NCBI RefSeq assembly: GCF_002723975.1
Contig: NZ_BEWO01000001.1
Span: 62,001-126,000 of the forward strand
Source: Gluconobacter japonicus
GTDB lineage: Bacteria; Pseudomonadota; Alphaproteobacteria; Acetobacterales; Acetobacteraceae
DNA: 64,000 nt
Direction: 5' to 3'
Made by a program: the position numbers and the translations under genes. Position 1 is the stretch's first letter, and every line of letters begins with the position of its first letter. The notes below the pieces were generated by a model. That model made no database searches. It was not told the origin of the DNA and saw nothing but the letters and a program-made list of their open reading frames with translations. This document shows positions 36,089 through 43,828 of this stretch, in pieces.

Positions 36089-36865
36089 ATGACCGGACGT
36101 GATGGTGGTGCCGATCTGGAACCGATCGGCGAATTTGATCCCGTTGTCATTCTCGTACGCCCGCAGCTGGCCGAAAATATCGGCACGACTGCCCGTGCCA
36201 TGGCAAATGGCGGTCTGTTCCATCTGCGTATTGTTGCCCCACGGGACGGCTGGCCGCAGGAGCGCGCCTGGCCAGCGTCTTCCGGTGCCCATCGCATCCT
36301 CGACAACGCGCAGGTTTTCGAAACGGTCGATGACGCCGTGGCCGACCTGCATCGTGTTTTTGCAACCTGCCCCCGCCCCCGCCATGTCGTGAAACCTGTC
36401 ATGACAGCGCGCGGCGCTGCGGCGGAACTCCGCGTGGCCTCTACGCGTGGCCTGCGCACTGGTATCCTGTTCGGGCCGGAACGCGCTGGCCTCGACGTCG
36501 AGGACATGGCCCGCGCCGATACGCTGGTCCGTTATCCGCTCAATCCGAAGTTCATGTCCCTTAACCTCGCACAGGCTGTGCTGGTCATGGCCTATGAGTG
36601 GTATCTGACCGAAGACATGACGCCCCCGCGTGATCTCATGACCAATGAAACGCATGTGGCTACCAAGGGCGAGCTGGAAAACTTCATGTCCCATCTGCTG
36701 CGGGAGCTTGATGACTGTGGCTTCCTGCGTAACGAGCAGAAGAAGCCGGGCATGATCCGCAATCTGCGGCATTTCTTCACACGCGGCGAAGTTACTGAGC
36801 AGGAACTTCGCACGCTCCATGGCGTGGTCAGCGAACTGGTCAGCGCCAGAAAGGCAAGACGGTAA
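36089..36865 (+). CDS. trmJ: SPOUT-class RNA methyltransferase TrmJ-like
   Basis: 258 residues, N-terminal SpoU/TrmH knot fold: VVILVRPQLAENIGTTARAMANGG (motif 1), ILFGPERAGL (motif 2) and PLNPKFMSLNLAQAVLVMAYEW (motif 3), the TrmJ arrangement for 2'-O-methylation of tRNA position 32. A C-terminal helical extension (ELENFMSHLLRELDDCGF) is also as in TrmJ. It starts 4 bp after cysS. Functional name by family; not tested. Confidence 0.9.
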   Translation: MTGRDGGADLEPIGEFDPVVILVRPQLAENIGTTARAMANGGLFHLRIVAPRDGWPQERAWPASSGAHRILDNAQVFETVDDAVADLHRVFATCPRPRHVVKPVMTARGAAAELRVASTRGLRTGILFGPERAGLDVEDMARADTLVRYPLNPKFMSLNLAQAVLVMAYEWYLTEDMTPPRDLMTNETHVATKGELENFMSHLLRELDDCGFLRNEQKKPGMIRNLRHFFTRGEVTEQELRTLHGVVSELVSARKARR

Positions 36866-36869
36866 GACC

Positions 36870-37856
36870 ATGATCCACTGGCGACACAGGCAACGGATGC
36901 ATCCACGGCCTGAGGCGCTGGTGGTCGAAACGGCCAACCGCATCCGGGCCCATGTTCTGGAAGAAAACGGCCGGGGCGACATTATTCGCACCGGTCTGAA
37001 AGAGGGCTCCTTCGGAGACCTCTACCACCACCTGATGACCATGACATGGGGGACATTCTTCTGGGCGTCCCTCCTTTTGTATCTAGTCATCAATATCGGT
37101 TTTGCCGCTCTTTATTACATCATCCCCAACAGCGTCAGCGGCGTCCCACACGGGGATTTCCTTGATGACGTATTCTTCAGTGTCCAGACGATTTCAACCG
37201 TCGGATACGGTACGATGGCCCCGGTCGGACGGCTGACCAACACCATCGTGTCTTTCGAAGTGCTCGCCGGGATGATGCTCAACGCGCTTGCCACCGGGCT
37301 GGTCTTCGCACGCTTCTCCCGCCCCAGGGCCCGTATCCTGTTCAGCCATGTTGCTGTCGTGTCCTACGATGACCTGATCCCGACACTCACCATCCGCATC
37401 GCCAATCGTCGTCGCACGCTGATCCTGTCCGCCAATGTTGAAATGACCCTGACGCGCCTGATGCCGGACGACCATGGCCGACTGGTGCGCCGTTTCGACA
37501 GGCTCACGCTGATCCAGTCCCATGTGCCCATCTTCCGGATCAGCCTGAACGCCACACACATGATTGATGAGACCAGCCCGCTTTATGGCCTGTCCGCAGA
37601 CACGCTCATTGACCAGAATGCAGAGATCATCATCACGATGGATGGGACAGACGAAATCTCCTCCCAGACACTCTTCGCACGACATGCCTACGAGATCGGC
37701 CATGTGAAACACGGATACCGTTTCTCGGACATGATCCATCACCGCCCGGACGGCAGGGTCGAGGTCGACTTCACCCGGTTCCACACAACCGAACACGGGG
37801 ACCACGAACCGATTGATCCGTCCACAGCGCATGAAAGGCACCATCACCATGTCTGA
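36870..37856 (+). CDS. KirBac-type inward-rectifier potassium channel
   Basis: 328 residues: slide helix and first membrane helix (about 55-85, WGTFFWASLLLYLVINIGFAAL), pore loop with filter TVGYG (110-114), second helix (TIVSFEVLAGMMLNALATGLVFARF) and a C-terminal cytoplasmic beta-sandwich (HVAVVSYDDLIPTLTIRIANRR, LIDQNAEIIITMDGTDEISSQT) typical of prokaryotic inward rectifiers. The C terminus ends in a run of His. It follows trmJ by 4 bp and its last 8 bases overlap the next gene. Probably a passive K+ pathway; gating lipid or pH dependence unknown. Confidence 0.93.
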   Translation: MIHWRHRQRMHPRPEALVVETANRIRAHVLEENGRGDIIRTGLKEGSFGDLYHHLMTMTWGTFFWASLLLYLVINIGFAALYYIIPNSVSGVPHGDFLDDVFFSVQTISTVGYGTMAPVGRLTNTIVSFEVLAGMMLNALATGLVFARFSRPRARILFSHVAVVSYDDLIPTLTIRIANRRRTLILSANVEMTLTRLMPDDHGRLVRRFDRLTLIQSHVPIFRISLNATHMIDETSPLYGLSADTLIDQNAEIIITMDGTDEISSQTLFARHAYEIGHVKHGYRFSDMIHHRPDGRVEVDFTRFHTTEHGDHEPIDPSTAHERHHHHV

Positions 37857-38718
37857 CACCCAGCACAGCTTTGGAAAAAATGGCCTGACGGCAACCGTTT
37901 CCGCTCATGGCGCAGAGTTGACCTCCCTACGCACCGCTTCTGGCCAGGACCTCCTCTGGAATGCTGGCCCCGCATGGGAGCGTCATTCTCCGGTCCTGTT
38001 TCCGATCGTCGGCAAGCCTCCTGAAAACACCACCCTCAACGGACAGCCCGTAACGCTGAAACAGCACGGCTTCGCCCGTGACATGACCTTCCGCTGGCTG
38101 GAGCGCACGGAAAGCGGCTGTGTTCTGGAACTGGAAGACACTCCTGAAACACAGACGCTGTTTCCCGCTGCGTTCCGCCTGCATCTCATCTACCGGATGG
38201 AGGAAACCGGCCTGCATGTCGGCTATGTTCTGACCAATCCTTCTGAAGACACCACCCTTCATGCATCGCTTGGCGCGCATCCGGCATTCATGTGGCCACT
38301 CAAGCCTGACGCCGGACGCGCCGGACATCGACTGACTTTCGAGAAGGCCGAAACCGCTCAGATCCGGCGCATCAGTCCGGACGGTCTGCTACCAGAGGGC
38401 GTCCCTTCCCCACTCACGGATCGTGTTCTTCCGCTAGCAGACACTCTGTTCGAAGCTGATGCCATCATCATGCTGGATGCCCACAGCAAGGCCGTCGATT
38501 TCACAGGCCCGGACGGTAGCGGCCTGCGCGTCCGCTGGGACGGGTTCAAGGATCTTGGCATCTGGACCAAGCCGGGCGCAGGTTTCCTGTGCATCGAACC
38601 TTGGTACGGCTACGCCACACCCGTTGGTTTCGCCGGAGATTTTTCAGAAAAGCCGGGTCTGCTGCATCTACAGCCCGGCGAAAGCTGGGAAGCTTTCTGG
38701 AGCGTCGAGCCAATCTAA
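37849..38718 (+). CDS. aldose 1-epimerase family protein
   Basis: 289 residues, galactose-mutarotase-like beta-sandwich. It fits the YeaD/LacX subgroup: VSAHGAELTSLR, VLFPIVGKPPENTTL, KQHGFARDMTFRW (first His), SLGAHPAFMWPL (second His) and FLCIEPWYGYATPVGF (catalytic Glu). It probably interconverts anomers of aldoses or sugar phosphates in the cytosol. AAAGG precedes the ATG, which overlaps the channel gene by 8 bp. Substrate uncertain. Confidence 0.88.
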   Translation: MSDTQHSFGKNGLTATVSAHGAELTSLRTASGQDLLWNAGPAWERHSPVLFPIVGKPPENTTLNGQPVTLKQHGFARDMTFRWLERTESGCVLELEDTPETQTLFPAAFRLHLIYRMEETGLHVGYVLTNPSEDTTLHASLGAHPAFMWPLKPDAGRAGHRLTFEKAETAQIRRISPDGLLPEGVPSPLTDRVLPLADTLFEADAIIMLDAHSKAVDFTGPDGSGLRVRWDGFKDLGIWTKPGAGFLCIEPWYGYATPVGFAGDFSEKPGLLHLQPGESWEAFWSVEPI

Positions 38719-38729
38719 AGCTCGACATT

Positions 38730-38758
38730 GGGAATGCCCCCAATCAAAGGGCATTCCC
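38730..38758. terminator. hairpin between epimerase and gltX genes
   Basis: GGGAATGCCC (38730-38739) and GGGCATTCCC (38749-38758), a perfect 10-bp stem between convergent genes, without a long T run. Confidence 0.6.
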
Positions 38759-38766
38759 ATCCTAAA

Positions 38767-40101
38767 TCACGCGCCGATTGCGTCCTGAAGACGTGACACC
38801 GTCCGCGCATGGCCCATCAGGCCCAGCAAAACATGCAGTTCCGGTCCATTATCCTCCCCCGTCAGCGCCAGACGGAGCGGCATGAACAGGGCCTTGCCCT
38901 TTCGACCTGACTTGTCCTTCAGAGCTGTCGTCCAGTCCTTCCAGGTGTCTTCACCCCAAGGCTCAGCGGGAAGAGTCTCGAGCGCCTGTTGCAGGAACTC
39001 ACGGTCTTCCGGCTGTGATGGCGGGACGATCGTGCCCTGCGTCACATCCCACCAATGCGGGATTTCTGCCGCCAGATCGACATTGCCACGCACTGCATTC
39101 CAGAACTCTTCCGTCGCCTCGGCCGGAAGATGGGCCTTGGCGACCGAGAACGGCAGGTTGTGCAGAGCCTTGCGGTTCAGAGCAAGCAACTGGCGCATAT
39201 CGAACCGCGCGGCAGACTTGGAAACATGGGAGATTTCGTAGGCCGCAATGGCCTCTTCCATCGTCATGACTTCCGGATCATCAGACGTACCAACGCGCGC
39301 CAGATACGCCACGATGGACATCGGCTCGATACCGTCCTGACGAAGCGACTTCAGGCCCAGCGCATCGAAACGCTTGGACAGCTTTCCACCATCAGAATCC
39401 AGCAGGAGCGGCAGATGCGCAAACGTGAAGCGATCCGGCTTTGCTCCCAGAGCTTCAGCAATGTCGATCTGGACACCCGTATTCGTCAGGTGGTCTTCAC
39501 CACGGACGATATGCGTGATGCCCATTTCCAGATCGTCAACGACCGAGGCGAGCGTATAGAGGATCGTGCCATCCGCGCGGATCAGGACTGGATCGGAGAT
39601 TGCCGTCAGCTTGACGGAGCAATCGTCCATGACGAGATCCTGCCACTTGCGACTGCCATCCGTCAGCTTGAAGCGCCAGTGCGGCGTCTTACCGTTGGCT
39701 TCCGCACGCGCCCGCTGGTCAGGCGTCAGCTTCAGCATGGCGCGATCATAGATCGGGGCCTTGCCAGCCCGGATGCGCATTTCACGCTTGGCATTCAGCT
39801 CGTATTCCGTCTCGAAGCACGGATACAGCCGACCAGAGGCTTTCAGCTTGTCGATCGCCGCTGCATACCGCTCCATCCGCGAGGACTGACGGGCTTCTTC
39901 ATCCCAGTCCAAGCCAAGCCACGCAAGATCCTTGCGGATGGCATCCTCATACTCAGGCTTGCTCCGTGCGACGTCCGTATCGTCGATACGCAGCAAGAAC
40001 TTGCCGCCATGACGACGGGCAAACAGGAAGTTGGCCACAGCCTGACGGGCATTGCCAACATGAAGATAGCCCGTAGGCGAAGGGGCGAAGCGCAGTTTCA
40101 T
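38767..40101 (-). CDS. gltX: glutamyl-tRNA synthetase
   Basis: 444 residues. The HIGH-like motif is FAPSPTGYLHVGNAR (6-20), followed by LLRIDDTDVARS and HIVRGEDHLTNT, with KMSKS-like GGKLSKRF. Alphaproteobacteria often carry two GltX copies, one able to charge tRNA-Gln for GatCAB; which one this is cannot be told here. Single gene, convergent with the epimerase gene. Confidence 0.96.
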   Translation of the reverse strand: MKLRFAPSPTGYLHVGNARQAVANFLFARRHGGKFLLRIDDTDVARSKPEYEDAIRKDLAWLGLDWDEEARQSSRMERYAAAIDKLKASGRLYPCFETEYELNAKREMRIRAGKAPIYDRAMLKLTPDQRARAEANGKTPHWRFKLTDGSRKWQDLVMDDCSVKLTAISDPVLIRADGTILYTLASVVDDLEMGITHIVRGEDHLTNTGVQIDIAEALGAKPDRFTFAHLPLLLDSDGGKLSKRFDALGLKSLRQDGIEPMSIVAYLARVGTSDDPEVMTMEEAIAAYEISHVSKSAARFDMRQLLALNRKALHNLPFSVAKAHLPAEATEEFWNAVRGNVDLAAEIPHWWDVTQGTIVPPSQPEDREFLQQALETLPAEPWGEDTWKDWTTALKDKSGRKGKALFMPLRLALTGEDNGPELHVLLGLMGHARTVSRLQDAIGA

Positions 40102-40391
40102 GCCGCCTTAATGCCGCATGATTGCGCGTGATACCAGATGCTTGAAAGCCCTTCCCCGTGACAGGCTCCCGGACCCGCAAAAGACTGCCAGAACTTCAAA
40201 TAAAACCAACGCCTCACCATGATATAACGTAGCAGACGGACCTAATACTTCGGGTTTCATCGTACACGAAAAAGAAACGTTTTTTCGTTCAGTCCGATCT
40301 GTTGTAAAGATCTCAGGAACAGACTCTCACGACTGGCTTTTTCTTCTACCGTCAGAGTGATGATCCGATTTTTGATTTCAGAGGACTCTTG

Positions 40392-40985
40392 ATGAAAAAA
40401 CTTCTCATTCCGGCGATTCTGGTCATCGGGCTCATTATCCTGATGGGATCGAACTACAATCGCTTCATGGGTGCAGACCAGCGTGTTCAGGAACAGATGG
40501 GCCAGCTTCAGAACGAAGTGCAGCGCCAGTCAGACCTGATTCCCAATCTGGTTAATACGGTCAAAGGCTATGCCACACACGAGCATGACACCCTGACCGA
40601 CTACGCCGCTGCCCGCTCCGGTGAAACACCGCTGAATCGTATTGATCCCCGTTCGGTCAGTGACGAAGCTCTTCAGAAGAAGATTCTGGATGCCCAGACA
40701 CGCAACGCTCAGGAGATCAAGGCCATCACCGCCGTTGCCGAGCAGTCCCCGCAGCTTCAGGCCAACCAGAACTTCTCAAGCCTGATGGTGCAGCTTGAAG
40801 GCACACAGAACCGCATCACTGTGGCTCGTCAGCGCCTTCAGCAGGCCATTCTGTCCTACAACCAGACGGTCATGCACTTCCCCGGCAACCTTCTCGCCGG
40901 CGTGATGGGCTATCACCAGCGCGTCTATTACGAAGCCTCACCGGCTGCCCAGACGCCGCCCGTCGTCGATTTTTCAAAACACTGA
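40392..40985 (+). CDS. lemA: LemA family protein
   Basis: 197 residues: a short N terminus, one transmembrane helix (KKLLIPAILVIGLIILMGSNYNRF), then long amphipathic helices (QRVQEQMGQLQNEVQRQSDLIPNLVNTVKGYA) with the family motif RQSDLIPNLVNTVK. GAGGA lies six bases before the ATG. It pairs with the downstream TPM-domain gene, the common lemA-TPM arrangement. Envelope protein; exact function not established. Confidence 0.92.
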   Translation: MKKLLIPAILVIGLIILMGSNYNRFMGADQRVQEQMGQLQNEVQRQSDLIPNLVNTVKGYATHEHDTLTDYAAARSGETPLNRIDPRSVSDEALQKKILDAQTRNAQEIKAITAVAEQSPQLQANQNFSSLMVQLEGTQNRITVARQRLQQAILSYNQTVMHFPGNLLAGVMGYHQRVYYEASPAAQTPPVVDFSKH

Positions 40986-40995
40986 CCTGACCGCC

Positions 40996-41838
40996 ATGCA
41001 GACTGTGCTGACCCTGACCCATTCCCTGCTCACGCGCAGTCTGCCTCCTGTGTTCTGTGCGCTCGCCCTGCTGTGCTTTCCCTTGGCGGACACAGCAGAA
41101 GCAGCGCCGCTCACTCAGCTTGTCACTGACCCGCATAATGTCCTGTCAGACGCGGAACGGGACCAACTGGTCGAGAAACTCACGACCCTTCGCGAAACGC
41201 TCCCGAGCCACCCGCATATCCTGATCGATCTTCCCGGCCATGTGGATGACATCGACCAATATGCCAATGAGACTTTCCATGCTTCGGGCATCGGCCAAAA
41301 GGGGCAGGACAACGGTCTGCTGATCGTTCTGGATATTCCGGACACACAGTCCCGCATTGAAGTCGGGTATGGCTTTGAAGGCGATCTGACAGATCTTCAG
41401 ACACACACTATTCTCGTCGCGGCGCGACCCGACCTGAAAGCCGGACACTATGCTGCCGCGCTGAACGGCATGGTCGATGCGATTAGTGAAGCCCTGCGCA
41501 AGAGCGATACCACAGTGCAGGAAACCGCAGCAGCTGACGAAGCGGTCACGTTTTCGAACACGGACATGCTTCTTGGCGGTGGTGGACTGCTACTATTCCT
41601 TTTCGGAACCGTCTTCACGATCCGGGCGCAACGCCGAGCGAGCCGGGGCGAGCCTCTGTCTGGACTGGACCGTTTTCTTATCAGTGTTCCATGGGATGTT
41701 CTTTTGAACCTCCTTATCAACATTCTCTCCGCCGCCGCCCGCAATAACTCTCGCGGAAGCGGCACCTCTGGGAACAGGAACAGCTACAGATCCGGTGGCG
41801 GAGATTCCGGCGGTGGCGGCTCGAAGGACAAGTGGTAA
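40996..41838 (+). CDS. TPM-domain membrane protein (YgcG-type)
   Basis: 280 residues: Sec signal (about 1-36, ending AEA), TPM domain (VTDPHNVLSDAERDQLVEKL, GQDNGLLIVLDIPDTQSRIEVGYGFEG), a C-terminal membrane segment (LLGGGGLLLFLFGTVFTI) and a Gly/Ser-rich tail (SGGGDSGGGGS). This is the standard partner of LemA. It starts 10 bp after lemA. Role in the envelope is unclear; some TPM proteins were described as phosphatases or in photosystem repair. Confidence 0.88.
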   Translation: MQTVLTLTHSLLTRSLPPVFCALALLCFPLADTAEAAPLTQLVTDPHNVLSDAERDQLVEKLTTLRETLPSHPHILIDLPGHVDDIDQYANETFHASGIGQKGQDNGLLIVLDIPDTQSRIEVGYGFEGDLTDLQTHTILVAARPDLKAGHYAAALNGMVDAISEALRKSDTTVQETAAADEAVTFSNTDMLLGGGGLLLFLFGTVFTIRAQRRASRGEPLSGLDRFLISVPWDVLLNLLINILSAAARNNSRGSGTSGNRNSYRSGGGDSGGGGSKDKW

Positions 41839-41849
41839 GGGTCAGAACC

Positions 41850-41877
41850 TTGCCTTAATCCGTTTCCCTCCTATGGT
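41850..41877 (+). promoter_or_regulatory. possible promoter of the DyP-encapsulin operon
   Basis: TTGCCT (41850-41855), 16-bp spacer, TATGGT (41872-41877), 45 bp upstream of the peroxidase start. Moderate consensus match; read-through from lemA-TPM is also possible because no terminator is seen. Confidence 0.35.
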
Positions 41878-41921
41878 GATCTCAGAACGCTTCAACACTT
41901 TGTAAAGAAGATCTGAGAGCC

Positions 41922-42947
41922 TTGCAGAATCCTCAACCTGTCGCAGCAACACTGACCAGTGCCTCTGTTTTCCTTGTCGCGACACTGGATGAAACTCTTT
42001 CCGACGGCACGCAGATCCGCGAGTTGCTCGGGGACATGTCCTCTCTGGTTCGCGGCGTCGGCTTTCGTATTCCCGATGGGCGCCTCTCGTGCGTAACGGG
42101 CATTGGCGCTGACGCATGGACGCGGCTTTTCGGCGCTCCTATGCCCAAGGATCTTCACCCGTTCGAAGCCATCAGTGGCGTTCATGACGCCCCCTCCACG
42201 CCCGGTGACATGCTGTTCCATATCCGTGCTGCGCGCATGGATCTGTGCTTTGAAATGGCCGCCACGATCGCGTCCAGATTAGAGGATGCAGGCAAGATCA
42301 TCGATGAAGTTCATGGCTTCAAATATTTCGATGAACGTGACCTGCTCGGCTTTGTGGACGGAACGGAAAACCCGTCCGGTCAGGCGGCGCTAGACTGCAC
42401 ACTGATTGGCGACGAAGATCCGGATTTTGCGGGTGGTAGCTACGTCATCATCCAGAAATACCTGCATGACCTGAAGAAATGGAACGCTATTCCGACGGAA
42501 GTGCAGGAACACATCATTGGTCGAAAAAAGCTTTCGGATATTGAACTCCGTGAAGCCGACAAGCCCAGCTACGCTCATAATGTTCTGACCAACATCGAAG
42601 AAAACGGCGAGCAGCTTCAGATCGTGCGGGACAACATGCCGTTCGGTGAAGTCGGCAAAGGGGAATACGGCACGTACTTCATTGGATACGCCAAATCCCC
42701 GTCCCGTATCGAACAGATGCTCCGTAACATGTTCATCGGAAAGCCGGTCGGTAATTACGATCGCATTCTGGACGTCAGCCGCGCCGTTACAGGCAATCTC
42801 TTCTTCATTCCCACGGCGGACTTTCTGGATAACGCTCCGGACATGCCTGCCCCTTCGGCTGAACAGTCCCCTGCTCCCGCGCAAGCTGCCACAGCTTCAA
42901 AACTCTCCGGCTCACTAGGTATCGGTTCGTTGAAAGAGGATCACTGA
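41922..42947 (+). CDS. dye-decolorizing peroxidase, encapsulin cargo
   Basis: 341-residue heme peroxidase of the DyP family. GFVDGTENP (143-151) carries the catalytic Asp; His219 in SYAHNVL is the likely proximal heme ligand, and Arg236 in IVRDNMPFG the distal Arg. No signal peptide, so cytoplasmic. After the enzyme a Pro/Ala linker (about 306-327) leads to a C-terminal peptide SGSLGIGSLKEDH, which matches the cargo-loading peptide that docks DyP inside type 1 encapsulin shells. The start is TTG 41922 with GAGAG before it. The shell gene follows after one base. Confidence 0.95.
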   Translation: MQNPQPVAATLTSASVFLVATLDETLSDGTQIRELLGDMSSLVRGVGFRIPDGRLSCVTGIGADAWTRLFGAPMPKDLHPFEAISGVHDAPSTPGDMLFHIRAARMDLCFEMAATIASRLEDAGKIIDEVHGFKYFDERDLLGFVDGTENPSGQAALDCTLIGDEDPDFAGGSYVIIQKYLHDLKKWNAIPTEVQEHIIGRKKLSDIELREADKPSYAHNVLTNIEENGEQLQIVRDNMPFGEVGKGEYGTYFIGYAKSPSRIEQMLRNMFIGKPVGNYDRILDVSRAVTGNLFFIPTADFLDNAPDMPAPSAEQSPAPAQAATASKLSGSLGIGSLKEDH

Positions 42948-42948
42948 C

Positions 42949-43749
42949 ATGAACAATCTCTACCGTCATCTCGCCCCTATTTCGACAGCCGCTTGGGCGC
43001 AGATCGAGGATGAAGCCTCCCGCACGCTGCGCCGCCATCTGGCTGGCCGCCGCATCGTGGACACATCCGAACCCAAGGGCGAAAAATTTTCGGCCGTTGA
43101 AACGGGTCGCATGATCAGCATCGACGCTCCAAACGACGGGGTCAGTGCGTCCCTGCGTCAGGTTCTTCCCGTTGTCGAACTGCGCGTCCCTTTCACGCTT
43201 TCGCGGGCTGAAATCGATGCTGTGGACAGAGGATCAGAAGATTCCGACTGGCAGCCCGTCAAAGATGCAGCCCAGAAGATCGCGTTTGCTGAAGACCGCG
43301 CCATTTTCAACGGCTACGCCCCGGCGGGCATCAAGGGTATCCGCGAAGCAACGTCCAACACGCCTCTCACACTTCCAGCAAGTATTCAGGACTATTCCCA
43401 CGTCATCGCTGATGCTCTGAACGAACTGCGTCTGGCAGGCGTCAACGGACCCTATTCCATCGTTCTCGGCGCAAAGGCCTATCAGGCTGTCAGCGGTGGC
43501 GATGATGATGGGTATCCGGTCCGCAGACATCTTGAGAGCATGATCGATGGCAAGATCATCTGGGCGCCTGCCATTGAAGGCACGTTTGTTGTCACAACAC
43601 GTGGCGGTGATCTGGCACTCGATATCGGGCAAGATTTCTCGATCGGCTATCTGGGTCATACGGCCGAGACGGTTGACCTTTACATCCAGGAAAGCTTCAT
43701 TTTCCGCGTATTGACCAGTGAAGCCACGGTCGCCATCAACCCGGCCTGA
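42949..43749 (+). CDS. family 1 encapsulin nanocompartment shell protein
   Basis: 266-residue HK97-fold protein that self-assembles into an icosahedral protein shell. The family opening MNNLYRHLAPISTAAWAQIEDEASRTL with HLAGRRIVDTSEP is diagnostic, as are AVETGRM, REATSN, SIVLGAKAYQAV and the final ESFIFRVLTSEATVA. The ribosome site AGAGGA (42935-42940) lies inside the last codons of the peroxidase, tying translation of cargo and shell. A bidirectional terminator follows. Confidence 0.96.
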   Translation: MNNLYRHLAPISTAAWAQIEDEASRTLRRHLAGRRIVDTSEPKGEKFSAVETGRMISIDAPNDGVSASLRQVLPVVELRVPFTLSRAEIDAVDRGSEDSDWQPVKDAAQKIAFAEDRAIFNGYAPAGIKGIREATSNTPLTLPASIQDYSHVIADALNELRLAGVNGPYSIVLGAKAYQAVSGGDDDGYPVRRHLESMIDGKIIWAPAIEGTFVVTTRGGDLALDIGQDFSIGYLGHTAETVDLYIQESFIFRVLTSEATVAINPA

Positions 43750-43773
43750 GCCATCCGAAAAACTCCCTGATAC

Positions 43774-43808
43774 AAAAAAAGCCTCTCCGTTTCGGGAGAG
43801 GCCTTTTT
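43774..43808. terminator. bidirectional intrinsic terminator after encapsulin
   Basis: GCCTCTCC (43781-43788) faces GGAGAGGC (43795-43802), with an A run before and T run after. It closes both the encapsulin operon and the convergent sugar transporter gene. Confidence 0.88.
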
Positions 43809-43828
43809 CATGAGAAAGGGGAAAAATT

